Positions 33,534 through 45,200 are shown, numbered from the stretch's first letter. The stretch is 64,000 nt of DNA from Annona cherimola (GCA_030490835.1 CM059972.1:49207452-49271451); one strand, 5' to 3'. Translations and numbers: made by a program. The notes: a model not told the origin generated them from the letters alone.

Positions 33534-34059
33534 GTATAGGGAGCTCAAGATATGGAAAACATGATGTATGTTGAGGAAAGGTATGATATAGTATTCATTA
33601 TGTGTATTGAATGATATGGTTGAAATTTATAAGATGCGTTAATGTATGTATAAGGGTAAGTATTTAGCATTTAATTATGAATGAATTCTATATGGTAATG
33701 GTTTGGCTAGATTGTATAAGCCAAGGTTGTAAGAGAATGTGATGAAGATTTTATGAATAATGTATATGATTAATGTCAACTGTTAAGGGATATGTTTATA
33801 AATATAGTATGTTAAAATGCTTTATGTATCGAAATTATAAGTGTCTTATTGGTTACTAGATGAATGAAGTGAGAAATGAAGAATAGAAATAAGAAGGGAT
33901 AAAGTAATCAATTGAAAATAAATCAAAATTTTTTTTTTTGGACGAAATCCAAATTAAGATCCTGCCGCGTGAACAGGGCAACAATCCTGTGTTACATTTA
34001 CCAATCAATCTGATCTTGAGGTAAGGAAGTGACGTCTCGGTTTGGGATGCCTCAACGTC

Positions 34060-34731
34060 TATGATGGCTCCAGCAGTGGCTAAGAAAGGTCTTCCGAGAA
34101 TGATTGGGATTTGGCGATCCTCCTCTATGTCGAGGACTACAAAGTCGACTGGGATGAACAATTTGCCGACTTTCAAGGGAACATCTTGAAGAATGCCAAC
34201 TGGGAATTTGATTGATCGATCGGCCAATTGGAGAGACATAGACGTTGGTTTTGGATCACCCATGTTCAGCTTTTTACAGATGGAGAGTGGGATCAGACTT
34301 ACATTAGCTCTGAGATCACATAGCGCTCTGCTGATTTGGACATTCCCAAGAGCACATGGAATGGAAAAGCTTTCAGGGTCCTTTAGCCTCTCAGGTAACT
34401 TGTTCTGCAAAATAGCGTTGCACTCCTCAATGAGTGCAATGGTTCCGTACTCCTCGAGTTTTCTTTTGTTGGAAAGCATGTCCTTAAGAAATTTTGCATA
34501 AGCTGGCATTTGGGAAAGCATGTTAATGAAAGGCACGTTGATTGACAGGTTCTTGAGAGTAGAAACAAATTTCTCGAACTGCTTTTGGAGCTTAGCCTGT
34601 CGTTGCCTTTGTGGGAAGGGGAGAGGAGGCTTGTAAGGAGGTGGTGGTACATATGTCTTTTCCACCATTGGTTCTGATTGTGGCTCCTCTTCTTGCTTCT
34701 TTTCCTGCTTGTCATCCTTTTCTGTGACCAT
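34060..34731 (-). pseudogene. gypsy Gag C-terminus and aspartic protease (A)
   Basis: Contains PPPPYKPPLPFPQRQRQ, the Pro-rich Gag end, then FINMLSQMPAYAKFLKDMLS, and the protease SRALCDLRANVSLIPLSICK, where the catalytic D-L-G-A appears as D-L-R-A. It continues QLADRSIKFPVGILQDVPLKV and [20 protein letters not shown], where LTR K cuts in; the next codons of the gene resume at 28296. The mutated Gly next to the catalytic Asp would disable the protease even without the insertion. Confidence 0.88.
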
Positions 34732-36242
34732 TTGAGGTGGGTCGAGCTGCTTTCCACTTCGTTAAGGTAACTGCCTGCACTTGTTCCCTAGGGTTTACCT
34801 CAGGTTGGCTAGGGAGTTTGCCCTGGTTTCTTTGGGATGAGGTGGTGGCATTCTGAGCAATTTGATTTTCGAGCAACTTGATGTGGGTTTGCATTTGATC
34901 CATTCTTTCATCATTTTTCTTGAGCATTAGAATGATATTTTCGAGCATGGACTCAGTGGGTTGGGCTTGAGGTGATGCAGGTAAAGCTTATTGGGTTTGA
35001 TATGAAGGATGGTTCAGTGGTTTTCTAAGGAAACCAGGTGGCTTATTATTTTGAGCATAATTTTGGGTGTTTGACTGGATTGTCCAAGAGAAATTGGGGT
35101 GGTTCCTCCATCTAGGGTTGTAAGTGTTTGAGTATGGGTTACTATGAGTGCGCGTGTCATACTAGTTGTTGATTGCATTGGCTTGCTCGCCTCTGGTGTC
35201 CTGTATGGCAAAACTACACTCAGATGTGTAGTGTGAAGCTCTACAGATCTCACATGAAATGTGCCAAGAAGAAGATGCATTCTGATCCGTGGGTTCCTGT
35301 TTCTTCTGCTGCAAAATTTGATCACTTTTAGCATGAAGAGAATTTAGAGACTTGATGTCATATACATTACCTCACCAAGAGGGTCCTCGGACGTCGCCAT
35401 AATGAGAATCATAAAGCTCCAAGTCATCGAGACGCTCGAGAGCCTCCTCGTCAGTGAGTCGCATGAATCGGACACCAGCGGCTAAATTGACGGCGCTTCG
35501 GCTAGGTTGATCGAGTCCATTGGAAAAGTTTTCAATAATATCACCCTGCGAGATGCCATGATGTGGACACTTGCGCTGCAGATCTTTCATTCTCTCCCAC
35601 GCATCATATAAGGTTTCCCTATCTTTTTGGACGAACTGATTGATCTCGTCTATGATTTTTCTAGTTTTATTAGGTGGAAAGAATTTATCCAGGAAAGCAG
35701 TAGAGTGTTCGTCCCATGTGTTGAAAGTATCGGGGGCATAGAATAGAACCACTCGCTTGCCCTATCGTAAAGAGAAAATGGGAAAAGTTGCAGACGGATT
35801 ACCTCACGTGGGATATTTTGCACCCTGATCGTGCTGCACAACTGTAGGAACTTAGTTCTGTGAACGGTTGGGTTTTCAGAGGGTAGTCCTGCAAATTGGT
35901 CTTGTTGAACCATCCGGATGAGTCCGCGATTTAGTTCGAAATTTCTTCCATCGATTTCTGGTTCAACTTGCATGATCAGAATCCACGAGGGTTCGGGCAG
36001 TTCCGATCACTAAGAGTTACCCGTCTTGGAGGAGCATTGTTCTCAGCCTGGTCTTCCTCCTGCTCTTGATGTGGCGGGTTTGGATTATTGTATTCTGCCA
36101 TAGTGTCTTCAGGATTTTGTTCCTGTTTATACTCACGAATTCTTCTCCTAAAAGAACGTTCAATTTTAGGGTCAGCAACATAGAGTTTTTCAGCTAGTTG
36201 TTTTGCGAAACTTCGTGTATGTGGGTGCATACAAAGATTCAC
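34712..36242 (-). pseudogene. gypsy Gag (A)
   Basis: In sense order: the N-terminal segment YVADPKIERSFRRRIREYK with MAEYNNPNPPHQE, a capsid-like core (ELNRGLIRMVQQDQFAGLPS, PREVIRLQLFPFSLYDRASE, FNTWDEHSTAFLDKFFPPNK, ETLYDAWERMKDLQRKCPHH), then a knuckle-like C-E-I-C-R-A-S-H-Y-T-S-E-C near 35255-35210 with one residue fewer than the usual CX2CX4HX4C, NTYNPRWRNHPNFSW, and a coiled-coil-like LENQIAQNAT. It is split over at least six frames. The core matches B Gag position by position, which supports the Athila-like assignment. Confidence 0.85.
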
Positions 36243-36353
36243 TAGCTAATTCAGAGGAAAGAAGAAGATACAATAAAAGAAAAAGAATAAAGAAAGAAAA
36301 GAAAAGAACAAAGAAAGTATTTTAAAAAAATAAAACTTAAAGTAACGCCGAAT

Positions 36354-36371
36354 TCTCTGGCAACGGCGCCA
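36354..36371 (-). promoter_or_regulatory. primer-binding site (tRNA-Asp type) of A
   Basis: Sense TGGCGCCGTTGCCAGAGA, 7 nt after the LTR end. TGGCGCCGTTGCC is the usual Athila-type PBS. Its first 7 nt equal one half-site of the LTR palindromes. Confidence 0.9.
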
Positions 36372-36378
36372 AAATACT

Positions 36379-38020
36379 TGTTCGCAATCTCACCGCAAGT
36401 GCACGGATCGTAGATTGTAGTATATAAAATATCGATCCACAGGGAATTTGGGACTAAAAATTCTGCTTTTAAACACTTTCTCGTCGGATTTAATGGATTA
36501 GAAAAGTTGAAAGAGGATGTAGTAAATTAATTGGAAAAGACATAGGAAATTGGGAAGAGAAAATAAAATAGAAATTAGAATGATTTGAGAAAATGAGAGT
36601 GTGAGTATCTAGGGTCTAGGATTTCACATGCATCTTTTGCAACGGGTAGTGGTATAATTATTTACTATGTATATTGTTTGTTAAAGGAGAACAAACCCTA
36701 ATTTATCCTTGCACCTTCTCTCGAAACCTACAAGGCGTATCCTAATTTTCTTAACCACCTATTTTCATGGGATTAAGTTAACTAGAATCCATTAAGTTCT
36801 GTGGCTTGTTCATGGAATTCCTCAAGGTCATCATGCCTATTCTCATGGTCTTAGATTTCCAAGTTTAATATCTTGATTATCGTATATTAGATTTCCACCT
36901 CTCGGTTCCATCACCTAATATATGGGAATCATTGCCAAAGTGCAGGCCTTCACACCAAGCAAGCATTAAATCACAAGATATTAAATTAACAACAATATCA
37001 TCATAAATAAATTAACATCCACACCACGCTACATTATACACATGCTACATCCTAAACCCTAGATTAAGGGTTTAGCCCAGCATGTTCAAGTCCAACAGAG
37101 AATTAACATAACATCCCATCTTAAACAAGACAATAAAAACAAAGAAAAGAAAAGCTTATTGGTTTGGAGCTTCGATGATGTGCCAGTCGCCCCACGCAAC
37201 TCACCGGTTCTCCTCTCGCCTGTGCTCTCCACCTCTCTCTCTATCTCTCTTTCTCTCTCTGAAAAACGGCCTTCTCCCCTCGCCTTCGGAACCCTAATAG
37301 GGTATTTATACACCTGTTGAAACAAGCAAGCCGTTCGCAATCGTACGCAGTTCTGTGTATTGGCGCCGGGGCGCCACCTGTTCGGCGCCTAGGCGCCGAC
37401 TTGCCGGAAACCTGCTGATTGAGTGTGTTTGTAACTTGCTTGAAGGTGGGGAAATGGCGCCGGGGCGCCCCTGTCTGGCGCCTAGGCGCCAACTCTCTGA
37501 ATGATTTGCGGCTTGAAAAAAAATCCTCCTGGAACACCTGTATGACCATGCTATGGCGCCTAGGCGCCAACTCCCTGGAAGCAATTCTACGTTGTGATCC
37601 CCAAAACCCTTTCAGACTTTTCAGCATGTTGTTGAAGTGGCGCCTAAGCGCCAACTCTCTGGAAGCAGACTGAAATGTGGTGTTGGAGATTCTAGCATGG
37701 GCCTGTAGGGTGGTGCCTGGGTGCCACTGGTCCGCGCCTAGGCGCCGACACCCTTGCTTGCTTAGGTTTCTCTTTTTTTCCATCCATTGACCTCTTAAGT
37801 GTTCCCTGTTTCTTCTTGTCCGAATTCCCTTAGACAAAAGAATGGAATGAAATTTCAAACCAAAAGATTATAAAAGTTATTAAATATCTTAAAATTCATG
37901 TTCAAAACCCAATTAATGCAAAAATTACATTTTAAACCAAATTTCATATTGAACTCAAATAATTCCCCATAAAATTGGTATAAAATGCCCACAAAATAAA
38001 CTGTTAATTTCCAATTATCA
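36379..38020 (-). repeat. 5' LTR of A (1.64 kb)
   Basis: Matches 13988-15619 over its length, with TATA at 37303-37310 and eight palindromic sites: 37361-37376, 37383-37398, 37455-37470, 37476-37491, 37554-37569, 37638-37653, 37711-37726 and 37733-37747. The site pair at 37711-37747 is a single site in the 3' LTR. The ORF 37241-37858 runs through the repeats and is not supported as a gene. Confidence 0.93.
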
Positions 38021-38025
38021 ATATA

Positions 38026-38929
38026 GCCCATGATGTGGTTATTAAATGTTAAATGAGTTGGGAGATTCATTCCAAGCATTAAAGAAATGATATATATGAA
38101 TTAGGGTTGTTTGGAACAAGTACCCATGCCAAAATTTATTTTGATTCCAAATATATGTGGCTGTTTGAGCATTTATTATGTATTGATTAATTGAGTTGTT
38201 TTAATGTTAAATTTATGAAATTTCAAGCTTATATGATGAACCATAGTTGGGTGGAATTTTGGATTAGTAACTTGGTAAAATTTCCCTCCATTTAGGGTGG
38301 AAATGAGGCTTGAATTAGACAACATGGTATATGGGTAAATATAAGGGTAAAATACCCCACTTATGGAGTGATTAAGGGACCCCCAAAAGGTTGGAATAAA
38401 AAAAATTAAAAATCCATTTGTATGATTGTATGATTATATGATGGGGACGTTCAAGGTGGAGAAAAAGAAAAGAGAAATTTCTGTTTTGGGCAATTTAATT
38501 GAGGGACTTTGGTTTTATGATTGTTCTCTAATTAATGTGTAAACATGTGTCTAAACTAAGCAAAAATCGAGGAGAAAATTCTGTTTGAGGCCCCCTTGGT
38601 TATTTTACAATATGTGTGTAATTAAAAGGCGTATATAAAGAGTATGAATGACAAGGATAATGAGTGATCACTATATCACATGTATATTTAGCTTAGTGCA
38701 AAAATAAAAGAGAAATATGACAAAAAGAGAAAAGATAGATCTATTTTAAGAAAATTACAAGATCTGAAAATTTTGAGATTGAAATTAGTAGCCCTAACTT
38801 ATAAATAAATGCCTTGAATAAACACTAATGTGGAAATGCAAATTATTGGTGTTAAATGATAAAGGGGAAGTGTCAAGTTTCAATGTGTTGAGTTAAAATT
38901 AATGATTATAAATGAACTTGGAAACTTAC
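38026..38929 (+). repeat. 3' LTR of G, continued
   Basis: Resumes after the 38021-38025 atata duplication of A. AT-rich with no ORF. It is cut at 38930 by element J, with cttac immediately before. The rest of the G LTR is not found beyond J in this window. Confidence 0.6.
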
Positions 38930-39440
38930 TGTGGCGCCCCAGCCCGAGCGTCACAACTTTAGCCTTACTCTGGGACCATTATTGATTGGTAAATGTGATT
39001 AGGATTGTTGCCCTGTCACACGGCGGACTTTATTGGATATTTATCCACTTAATCCTAACTCCTTAGGAGTTTATATCATTTCATAAATCGAAATTTCCAT
39101 CAAATGCCTTTTTAGGTCATTAAACCATTTGAGAAATACGCATATGATATCGTAAAATCCATACTTAATCATAAAATGATAATTCATACCTTATCAATTA
39201 ACCATAAAATTTTTCGCCATTTATGGTCATAAAACACCACATAATTCTTATACGACATTGAACAACAATTAAATGCCATCATTCATACAATCATTCACTC
39301 CATAAATTCATACATAGGTAACTCACAGAAATTCATTTATCCTTAAATCTCTACCTGTGCTCCTTGCATGGTGCTTCCTTTCACTTGTCTTTAAGATTTA
39401 GAAAACAAAATCATGAGTCGAAACTCAATAAGCAAGCTAT

Positions 39441-41060
39441 TGGTAACTCGTATCATGGCCCATTTCAGACTTAATTTGTGTGTTAGTTCGAGAGATTAGG
39501 CATAGTTTGCACTCATTTAGCTTAATTTTCACCCGCTTTGCATTTTAGGAGCATTAATTAGTTTTTAGGCAATTTTAGCATTATTTAGCCATTTTTAGTT
39601 TATTTATTTATTTTTTCCATCTTTTGCAGGAAAGACGGGACGTACGACGACATAGTGGACTAGTTGAATGCCAGCTGAGGCATCCAGAGGCAAATGGATG
39701 GCGCCTAGGTGCCACGCATTGGCTCCCAGGCGCCACCCTACGTGCCTTGACCATTTGCAGCACACACAGCTGACATGCAGGGCATTCCACCCAGGCGCCA
39801 CTTCTCTACATGAAATCCAAGTCAGAAGCCACAAATCAGGTGGTGCAGTCCAGGGAGTTGGCGCCTAGGAGCCAGTTCAGGGGCAGCTACAAAAGTTAAG
39901 GAGAAGTTCCAGGTAGGGACAATCCAAAGAGTTGGCGCCAAGGCGCCAGTGCAAAAATTCCTAGGGTTTCCAGAATGTGTCTAAACTGCTCAGCACACAG
40001 AGAGTTGGCGCCTAGGCGCCAATACTCATCTGTACGTGAATATTCGAGTGCGTAAGCTGTGCAAATAGGACTCTATATATAGTTCCTAGGGGTTCACACG
40101 TGAAAAAAGGAGGAGAAGGAGCGAGGAGTACGAACTACAGTGCAAGAGAAAGTGGAAATCAAGATTAAAGCTCGGATTGAAGAAAGGATTCAAGTCCCGT
40201 TGGTGGTAACCGCCGGAAAATAGTTTTTCTTATTCTTTCCAATTTTCTTTCTCTGCTCTATGGATACTTTTTATATGGATGTATTGGATGTTAAGATCAT
40301 ATTTTTGAACTAAACCTCCATTAGATGGATAGTTAGGATGATTTGAATTCTAAACTATATTGTTTCTTGGTTCTTAGAATATTCAGGAATGAATAGTTGA
40401 TTTTATGCATGATTGTGTATGATTTATCTTTGCATGTGTGGATTTAATGCTTTTTACAAGATTAGGTACCTTGTAAGATGATTTAATTGCTTGATTTATC
40501 CTTGGGAGAGGAAGATCTTTGCAGGATCCATGTGCAAGGCATAGGTTTCGCTCTTTGTGTAAGGAGAGTTGTTTAACGGATAGGAATATACCGTTAAACC
40601 CTGTGTAGTCATTATACAAGTTATGAACTTATCAATCTCACTTTATTTAATGGCATAACACTTAAACAAAGTGTAATTAGCTTTATATAATGTTGGAAGA
40701 TATATATAAAGATATATGAACTTGGGCTAATAAATTCATATGCAATCGGATTAAAAATAACCAGAGCAATATAGTTTAGATTCAAGAATTCCGATCTATC
40801 CATCTGACATCCCTAATTAGAAAACCCGTTCAAAGTACTCAGTAGTCACGAACTTTCACTCTAATTTCTCTTTGCAATCGTTAGCTTAGTTAAATCACAA
40901 AACCAGAATTTTTCATCCATAGAACGCAGTTTAACTAATTAATAATTCGGTTAACAATTCCTCGTAAGAACGATACTCTACTCATTCTTTATTACTTGAC
41001 ACGGCACGTATACTTGGCTTAAATAGGGAGCATTTTAATTGACATATACGCAGCTCGTCA
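39441..41060 (+). repeat. 5' LTR of B (1.62 kb)
   Basis: Runs TGGTAACTCG...CAGCTCGTCA. Compared with the 3' LTR, its first 30 bp are altered (TGACAACTC... there) and several palindromes are mutated (39699-39714, 39720-39735, 39788-39800, 39859-39874, 39933-39948; only 40006-40021 is perfect). TATATATA at 40074-40081 is followed by the probable transcript start. ORFs within 39604-39868 come from the repeats. Confidence 0.93.
40074..40081 (+). promoter_or_regulatory. TATA box in B 5' LTR
   Basis: CTCTATATATAG, 52 bp after the last GGCGCC palindrome, nearly the same distance as in A. Confidence 0.65.
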
Positions 41061-41066
41061 AGTTTT

Positions 41067-41084
41067 TGGCGCCGTTGCCAGGGA
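41067..41084 (+). promoter_or_regulatory. primer-binding site (tRNA-Asp type) of B
   Basis: TGGCGCCGTTGCCAGGGA, 6 nt after the LTR end, one base from the classic TGGCGCCGTTGCCGGGGA. Confidence 0.92.
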
Positions 41085-41345
41085 ACTGTTTAGCGAGTTA
41101 TTTTTAGTATTATTGATTTCTTGTATAATTCTGTAGAATAGCTTATTTTCATTATTTCTTTTACCTTAGAATTTCTTTTTATTTCTGCTAGTTCAATTTC
41201 ATTGGTTTTTTGCAGAGTTATCTCATATTGCATGCGCTGAGGCAGAGCTGGAAAGGAGATTGTCATCCCTTTTGATCCAGAACCCGAAAGAACCTATTTG
41301 AGAAGGCGTCAAAAGAGCAAGGAGGCACGAAACCAATAGCATACG

Positions 41346-42892
41346 ATGGAGCGCATCGAGAACCTGGACGAGAACGCTCATGCAAACCCACAGGGAAACC
41401 AGAGGATCGAGATCCCGAATCATCCACCTCAAGATGATTTGGACCAACCAATTTGGGATCTGATTGCGCTTGGCCAAAATGTTGTTCAGACTAGCATTGT
41501 ACCTCCTCCGATCAACACCAACAATTTTAAAATCAAACCGGTGATTTTCCAGATGCTCCAGTCTATCGGGCAGTTCGGAGGTCTTGCATCTGAAAATCCG
41601 CACCTCCATCTGCAGAATTTTCTGCAGATTATGAACACTTTCAAGCAGAATGGAGTCTCCGACGAAGCAATGCGACTTCGAACGTTTTCATTTTCTCTGC
41701 GTGATCGAGCTTCCGAGTGGCTAGACTCTTTGCCACCGAACTCCGTCAATACATGGAATGACTTGGCTCAGAAATTCCTAGAAAAATACTTTCTGCCCGC
41801 CAAGCTAGCTAAGTTGAGAATGGATATAGTCTTGTTCAAGCAACACGACGAGGAGATCCTATCAGAGGCGTGGGATTGTTTTAAAGACCTGCTCCAAAAG
41901 TGCCTGCATCATGGAATTCAGCCGTGAGTACAAATTCAGATTTTCTATAACGGTCTCCAGGATTCCACCTGTCACATGGTGGATTCTTTCTGCTACGGAA
42001 AAGCTATCGGGAATCACACGCCTTGCTCGAAAACATGATAGCCAATACTTATCAACTGCCATATGACAGGAGCCGAGGTGGGGGTCTACTCCAACTGGAC
42101 GCTGTTTCATCGATAAAAGCTCACATCGATGCTTTATCTCGCCAAATTTAGAACCTGTCCAGGCCAGCCAACGTCAGTGCATTAGGGATGTCAACACCAC
42201 AGCAGTTGACAGCAGCAGACATTTGCACGTGGTGTGGCGAATTCAGCCATCCTAGTGATGAATGCGCCTCCAATCCGGAGTCCATTAATTACGTGGGAAA
42301 TTTCCAGAGAAATCCAGCTAATCAGTATGGAAACAACTACAACCCAGGCTGGAGAAATCATCCTTACTTCTCATGGAACAACCAGACGAGGCCGAATTAG
42401 CCGCCTGGATTCTCATAGCAACCGCCGCAGCAACAGCCTGCAAGACCAATGCAGTTCACTCAACCACTGCGAGAAGAAAAGAAATCGGATCTGGAAAATC
42501 TCTTCATGCAGTTTATGCAATCTCAGATCACGACGAACAGAAACTTGGAAGCTCAGATAGGCCAGCTGGCCTCAGCCCTAAACAATCGACCTCAAAGATC
42601 GTTGTCGAGCGACACCGAGAAAAACTCGAAGGGAAAAGGCAAAGAACAGGTCCAAGCAGTCACATTGCGTAGTGGAAAGCAGTTATCCGATCCAACTCCA
42701 CCAGAATCGGTAATTGAACCCACTAATCCTCTGAGTCAGCAGTCGCAGGAGCAAGAAGCATCAGTGGCAACCCATAACCAACCGGACACTAAAATTGACA
42801 CAAATCCAAGGCCGCCTCCTCCATTTCCTCAGCGATTTGAAAAGTCTAAAACGGAGGGCCAGTTCAAGAAATTTCTCGAGGTACTGAAGTAG
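41346..42892 (+). pseudogene. gypsy Gag (B)
   Basis: The first open block (41346-41927) starts MERIENLDENAHANPQGNQR and carries the core: QMLQSIGQFGGLASENPHLH, SDEAMRLRTFSFSLRDRASE, WNDLAQKFLEKYFLPAKLAK, ILSEAWDCFKDLLQKCLHHG. After stops or shifts around 41925-42187 comes a normal zinc knuckle C-T-W-C-G-E-F-S-H-P-S-D-E-C (about 42221-42262), then YNPGWRNHPYFSWNNQ, and a block at 42449-42892 with LENLFMQFMQSQITTNRNLE (coiled-coil-like) and VQAVTLRSGKQL, ending in PPPPFPQRFEKSKTE. Gag binds and packages RNA. The order and spacing match A. Confidence 0.88.
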
Positions 42893-43670
42893 CTGCATAT
42901 TAATATACCTCTCGTCGAAGCTTTGGAACAGATGCCGAGATACGCCAAATTCATGAAAGAAGTGCTATCAAAGAAAAGGCGGTTAACGAAATTCGAGACA
43001 GTGGCACTAACAGAGGAAACTAGTGCAAGGGTGTAGAGAAAACTACCTCCTAAACTCAAGGACCCAGGGAGTTTCACAATCTCGTGCACGATTGGCGACT
43101 AATACTTTGGGAGAGCATTATGCGACTTGGGAGCCAGTATTAATCTCATGCCCAAGTCCATTTTCAGAAAGTTGGGCCTCGGGGAAGCCCGACCTACCAC
43201 AGTGACGCTGCAGCTGGCGGATTGATCTATCACGTATCCAGACGGTATCATTGAGGATGTCCTTGTCAAGGTGGACAAATTCATCTTTCCGGCAGATTTT
43301 ATTATCCTAGATTATGAAGAAGATCGAGATGTGCCAATCATTCTGGGTCGACCCTTCCTCGCGACGGGAAAAGCCATCATCGATGTATAGGTTGGAGAGC
43401 TGACCATGCAGGTTCAGAGAGAACACGTTACTTTTAGCATGTTCAAGGCAATGCAGTTACCAAACGATCCAGAAGAATGTCTAATGATCGACATGGTAGA
43501 CTCGGCAATACAAGCCGAATTCCAAATTTTAGCTTTCAAGGACATCCCAGAAGCATCACTCATTAGGGAAGGCAATGAATCTGATGAAGAGTTAGCAGCA
43601 ACCTCCGACCTTTCCATGATACCCGTAGAAATTTGAATCGCTGGAGCTCAAGCCGGAGTCTTTTAAACAG
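42893..43670 (+). pseudogene. gypsy aspartic protease and linker (B)
   Basis: After a TAG (42890-42892) the frame continues with wording like PLVEALEQMPRYAKFMKEVL. The protease box ALCDLGASINLMPKSIF at about 43117-43167 keeps the catalytic D-L-G-A-S, better than in A. It then reads [26 protein letters not shown] and [18 protein letters not shown], followed by a TAG near 43390. The linker continues at 43406-43636 (REHVTFSMFKAMQLP, ECLMIDMVDSAIQAEF). Confidence 0.85.
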
Positions 43671-45200
43671 TTGAAACCGTCAATTGAAGAACCGCCTATT
43701 CTGGAGCTAAAACCTTTGCCAAAACACCTTAGATATGCCTTCTTGGGAGCAGAATCCTCACTCCCGGTTATTATTTCTACTGCACTTGATACCGTGCAAG
43801 AAGAAAAACTGCTCAGAGTACTCAGAGATCACAAAAAGGCCATAGGATGGACCATAGCAGACATCAGAGGTATCAACCCATCCTTCTGCATACACAAAAT
43901 TCAAGTAGAAGATGATTCCAGGCCCTCTATCGAAGCGCAGAGAAGACTAAACCCAATTATGAAAGAAGTGGTTAAAAAGGAAATCATCAAATGGTTAGAT
44001 GCAGGCATGATATACCCGATCTCCGATAGTTCTTGGGTCAGCCCAGTGCAGTGCGTCCCAAAGAAAGGTGGCATGACGGTCGTCTCCAACGAAAACAACA
44101 AGCTAATCCCGACCAGAACAGTTACTGGCTGGCGAGTTTGCATGGACTACCGCAAGCTGAATAAAGCTACCTGAAAGGATCATTTCCACTTCCATTCATT
44201 GATCAGATGCTGGGCAGGTTAGCAGGACGCGAATTCTACTGCTTTCTAGATGGCTATTCAGGTTATCACCAGATTATGATAGCACCGGAAGACCAAGAAA
44301 AAATCACGTTCACATGTCCCTATGGCACATTCGAGTTCAGGCGAATGCTGTTTGGTCTATGCAATGCTCTAGGCATATTTCAGTGATGTATGATGGCCAT
44401 TTCCACGGACATGGTGGAAGATTTCCTGGAAGTATTCATGGACGATTTCTCGGTGTTTGGGAACTCCTATGACGAATGATTAACCAACTTATCAAAGATG
44501 CTCCAGCGGTGTGAGGATACGAACTTTGTTCTTAACTGGGAAAAGTGTCATTTTATGGTGAAAGAGGGCATCATACTTGGTCATAGGGTCTCTAAACAGG
44601 GAATCGAAGTGGACAAAGCTAAAATCGAGACGATCGAGAAACTACCTCCACCCACCTCAGTCAAGGGCATTCGCAATTTTCTGGGACATGTAGGATTTTA
44701 TAGACGATTCATAAAAGACTTCTCAAAGACAGCTAAGCCGTTATGTTCGTTGCTCGAAAAAGATACACCATTCGAATTCACCAGCGAATGCATGGAAGCA
44801 TTCCGGGAGCTGAAAAAGAAATTAATATCTGCACCAATCATTATCTCTCCAGAACGGAATCTCCCATTCTAATTAATGTGCGATGCAAGTGACTATACAG
44901 TAGGAGAAGTATTGGGACAGCGAAAAAATAAGGTCTTCCATTCCATCTACTACGCTAGCAAAACCTTGAACGAGGCACAAATGAATTACACTACAACCGA
45001 AAAGGAATTACTAGCTGTAGTATTTGCATTCGACAAATTCAGAGCATATCTGGTGGGCACTAAGGTGATCGTTTACATAGACCATTCAGCCATTAAATAT
45101 CTGATCGAGAAAAAAGATGCAAAACCACGCTTGATCCGATGGGTCTTACTACTACAGGAATTCGACCTCGAAATCAAAGATCGCAAGGGCACTGAAAATC
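43671..45200 (+). pseudogene. gypsy reverse transcriptase-RNase H (B)
   Basis: RT begins EEPPILELKPLPKHLRYAFL and reads NPIMKEVVKKEIIKWLDAGM, SWVSPVQCVPKKGGMTVVSN and MDYRKLNKAT, then TGA at 44172-44174. A shift later it resumes PFIDQMLGRLAGREFYCFLD, with VFMDDFSVFGNSYDE (the M-D-D box; a stop follows), GHVGFYRRFIKDFSKTAKPL, then RNase [39 protein letters not shown] and [20 protein letters not shown]. The first RNase H Asp is in CDAS. The single TAA at 44872 is replaced within the next two codons by the RNase H frame. Confidence 0.88.

Larger units (their letters stand above)
28297..34054 (+). repeat. solo Tekay-type LTR K (5.76 kb)
   Basis: Runs TGTGAAACCCC...GGGATGCCTCA with TSD acgtc at 28292-28296 and 34055-34059, no internal region, so it is a solo LTR. 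It splits the protease of A. The closing block is the same as the terminal CGCCCC block of D, H, I and J in reverse, so K belongs to the same broad LTR family on the opposite strand. It carries the CGCCTATAAGG box (28879), a 60-bp tandem repeat (29935-30330), a perfect donor CAG|GTAAGC at 31481, GGACAT/ATGTCC hairpins (32994-33262) and an acceptor-like site near 33529. Confidence 0.93.
13988..38020 (-). mobile_element. Athila-like gypsy element A (full length, nested)
   Basis: Complete outline of a minus-strand Ty3/gypsy element: LTRs 13988-15619 and 36379-38020 (both TGTTCGCAATC...AATTATCA on the plus strand), TSD atata at 13983-13987 and 38021-38025, a tRNA-Asp-type PBS, Gag-Pro-RT-RNaseH-INT in order, and a PPT. 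It is split by copia C1 (15738-23304), a MITE (24162-24440) and solo LTR K (28297-34054). The Athila-like assignment rests on the PBS type, on the Gag segment PREVIRLQLFPFSLYDRASE, and on RT/INT resemblance to B. All coding parts carry stops or frameshifts. Its insertion predates C1, K and the MITE. Confidence 0.92.

Noticed and set aside
33856..34059. C-terminal extension of the A protease ORF down to 33856
   Set aside because: The residues after IIDVEA are translated from the end of LTR K (beyond the acgtc duplication), not from the gene.
37241..37858. 205-aa minus ORF and overlapping ORFs (also 15005-15457, 15042-15293)
   Set aside because: They run through GGCGCC palindromes, which read as repeated R-L-G-A or A-P-R-R in several frames and on both strands; no codon logic or domain.
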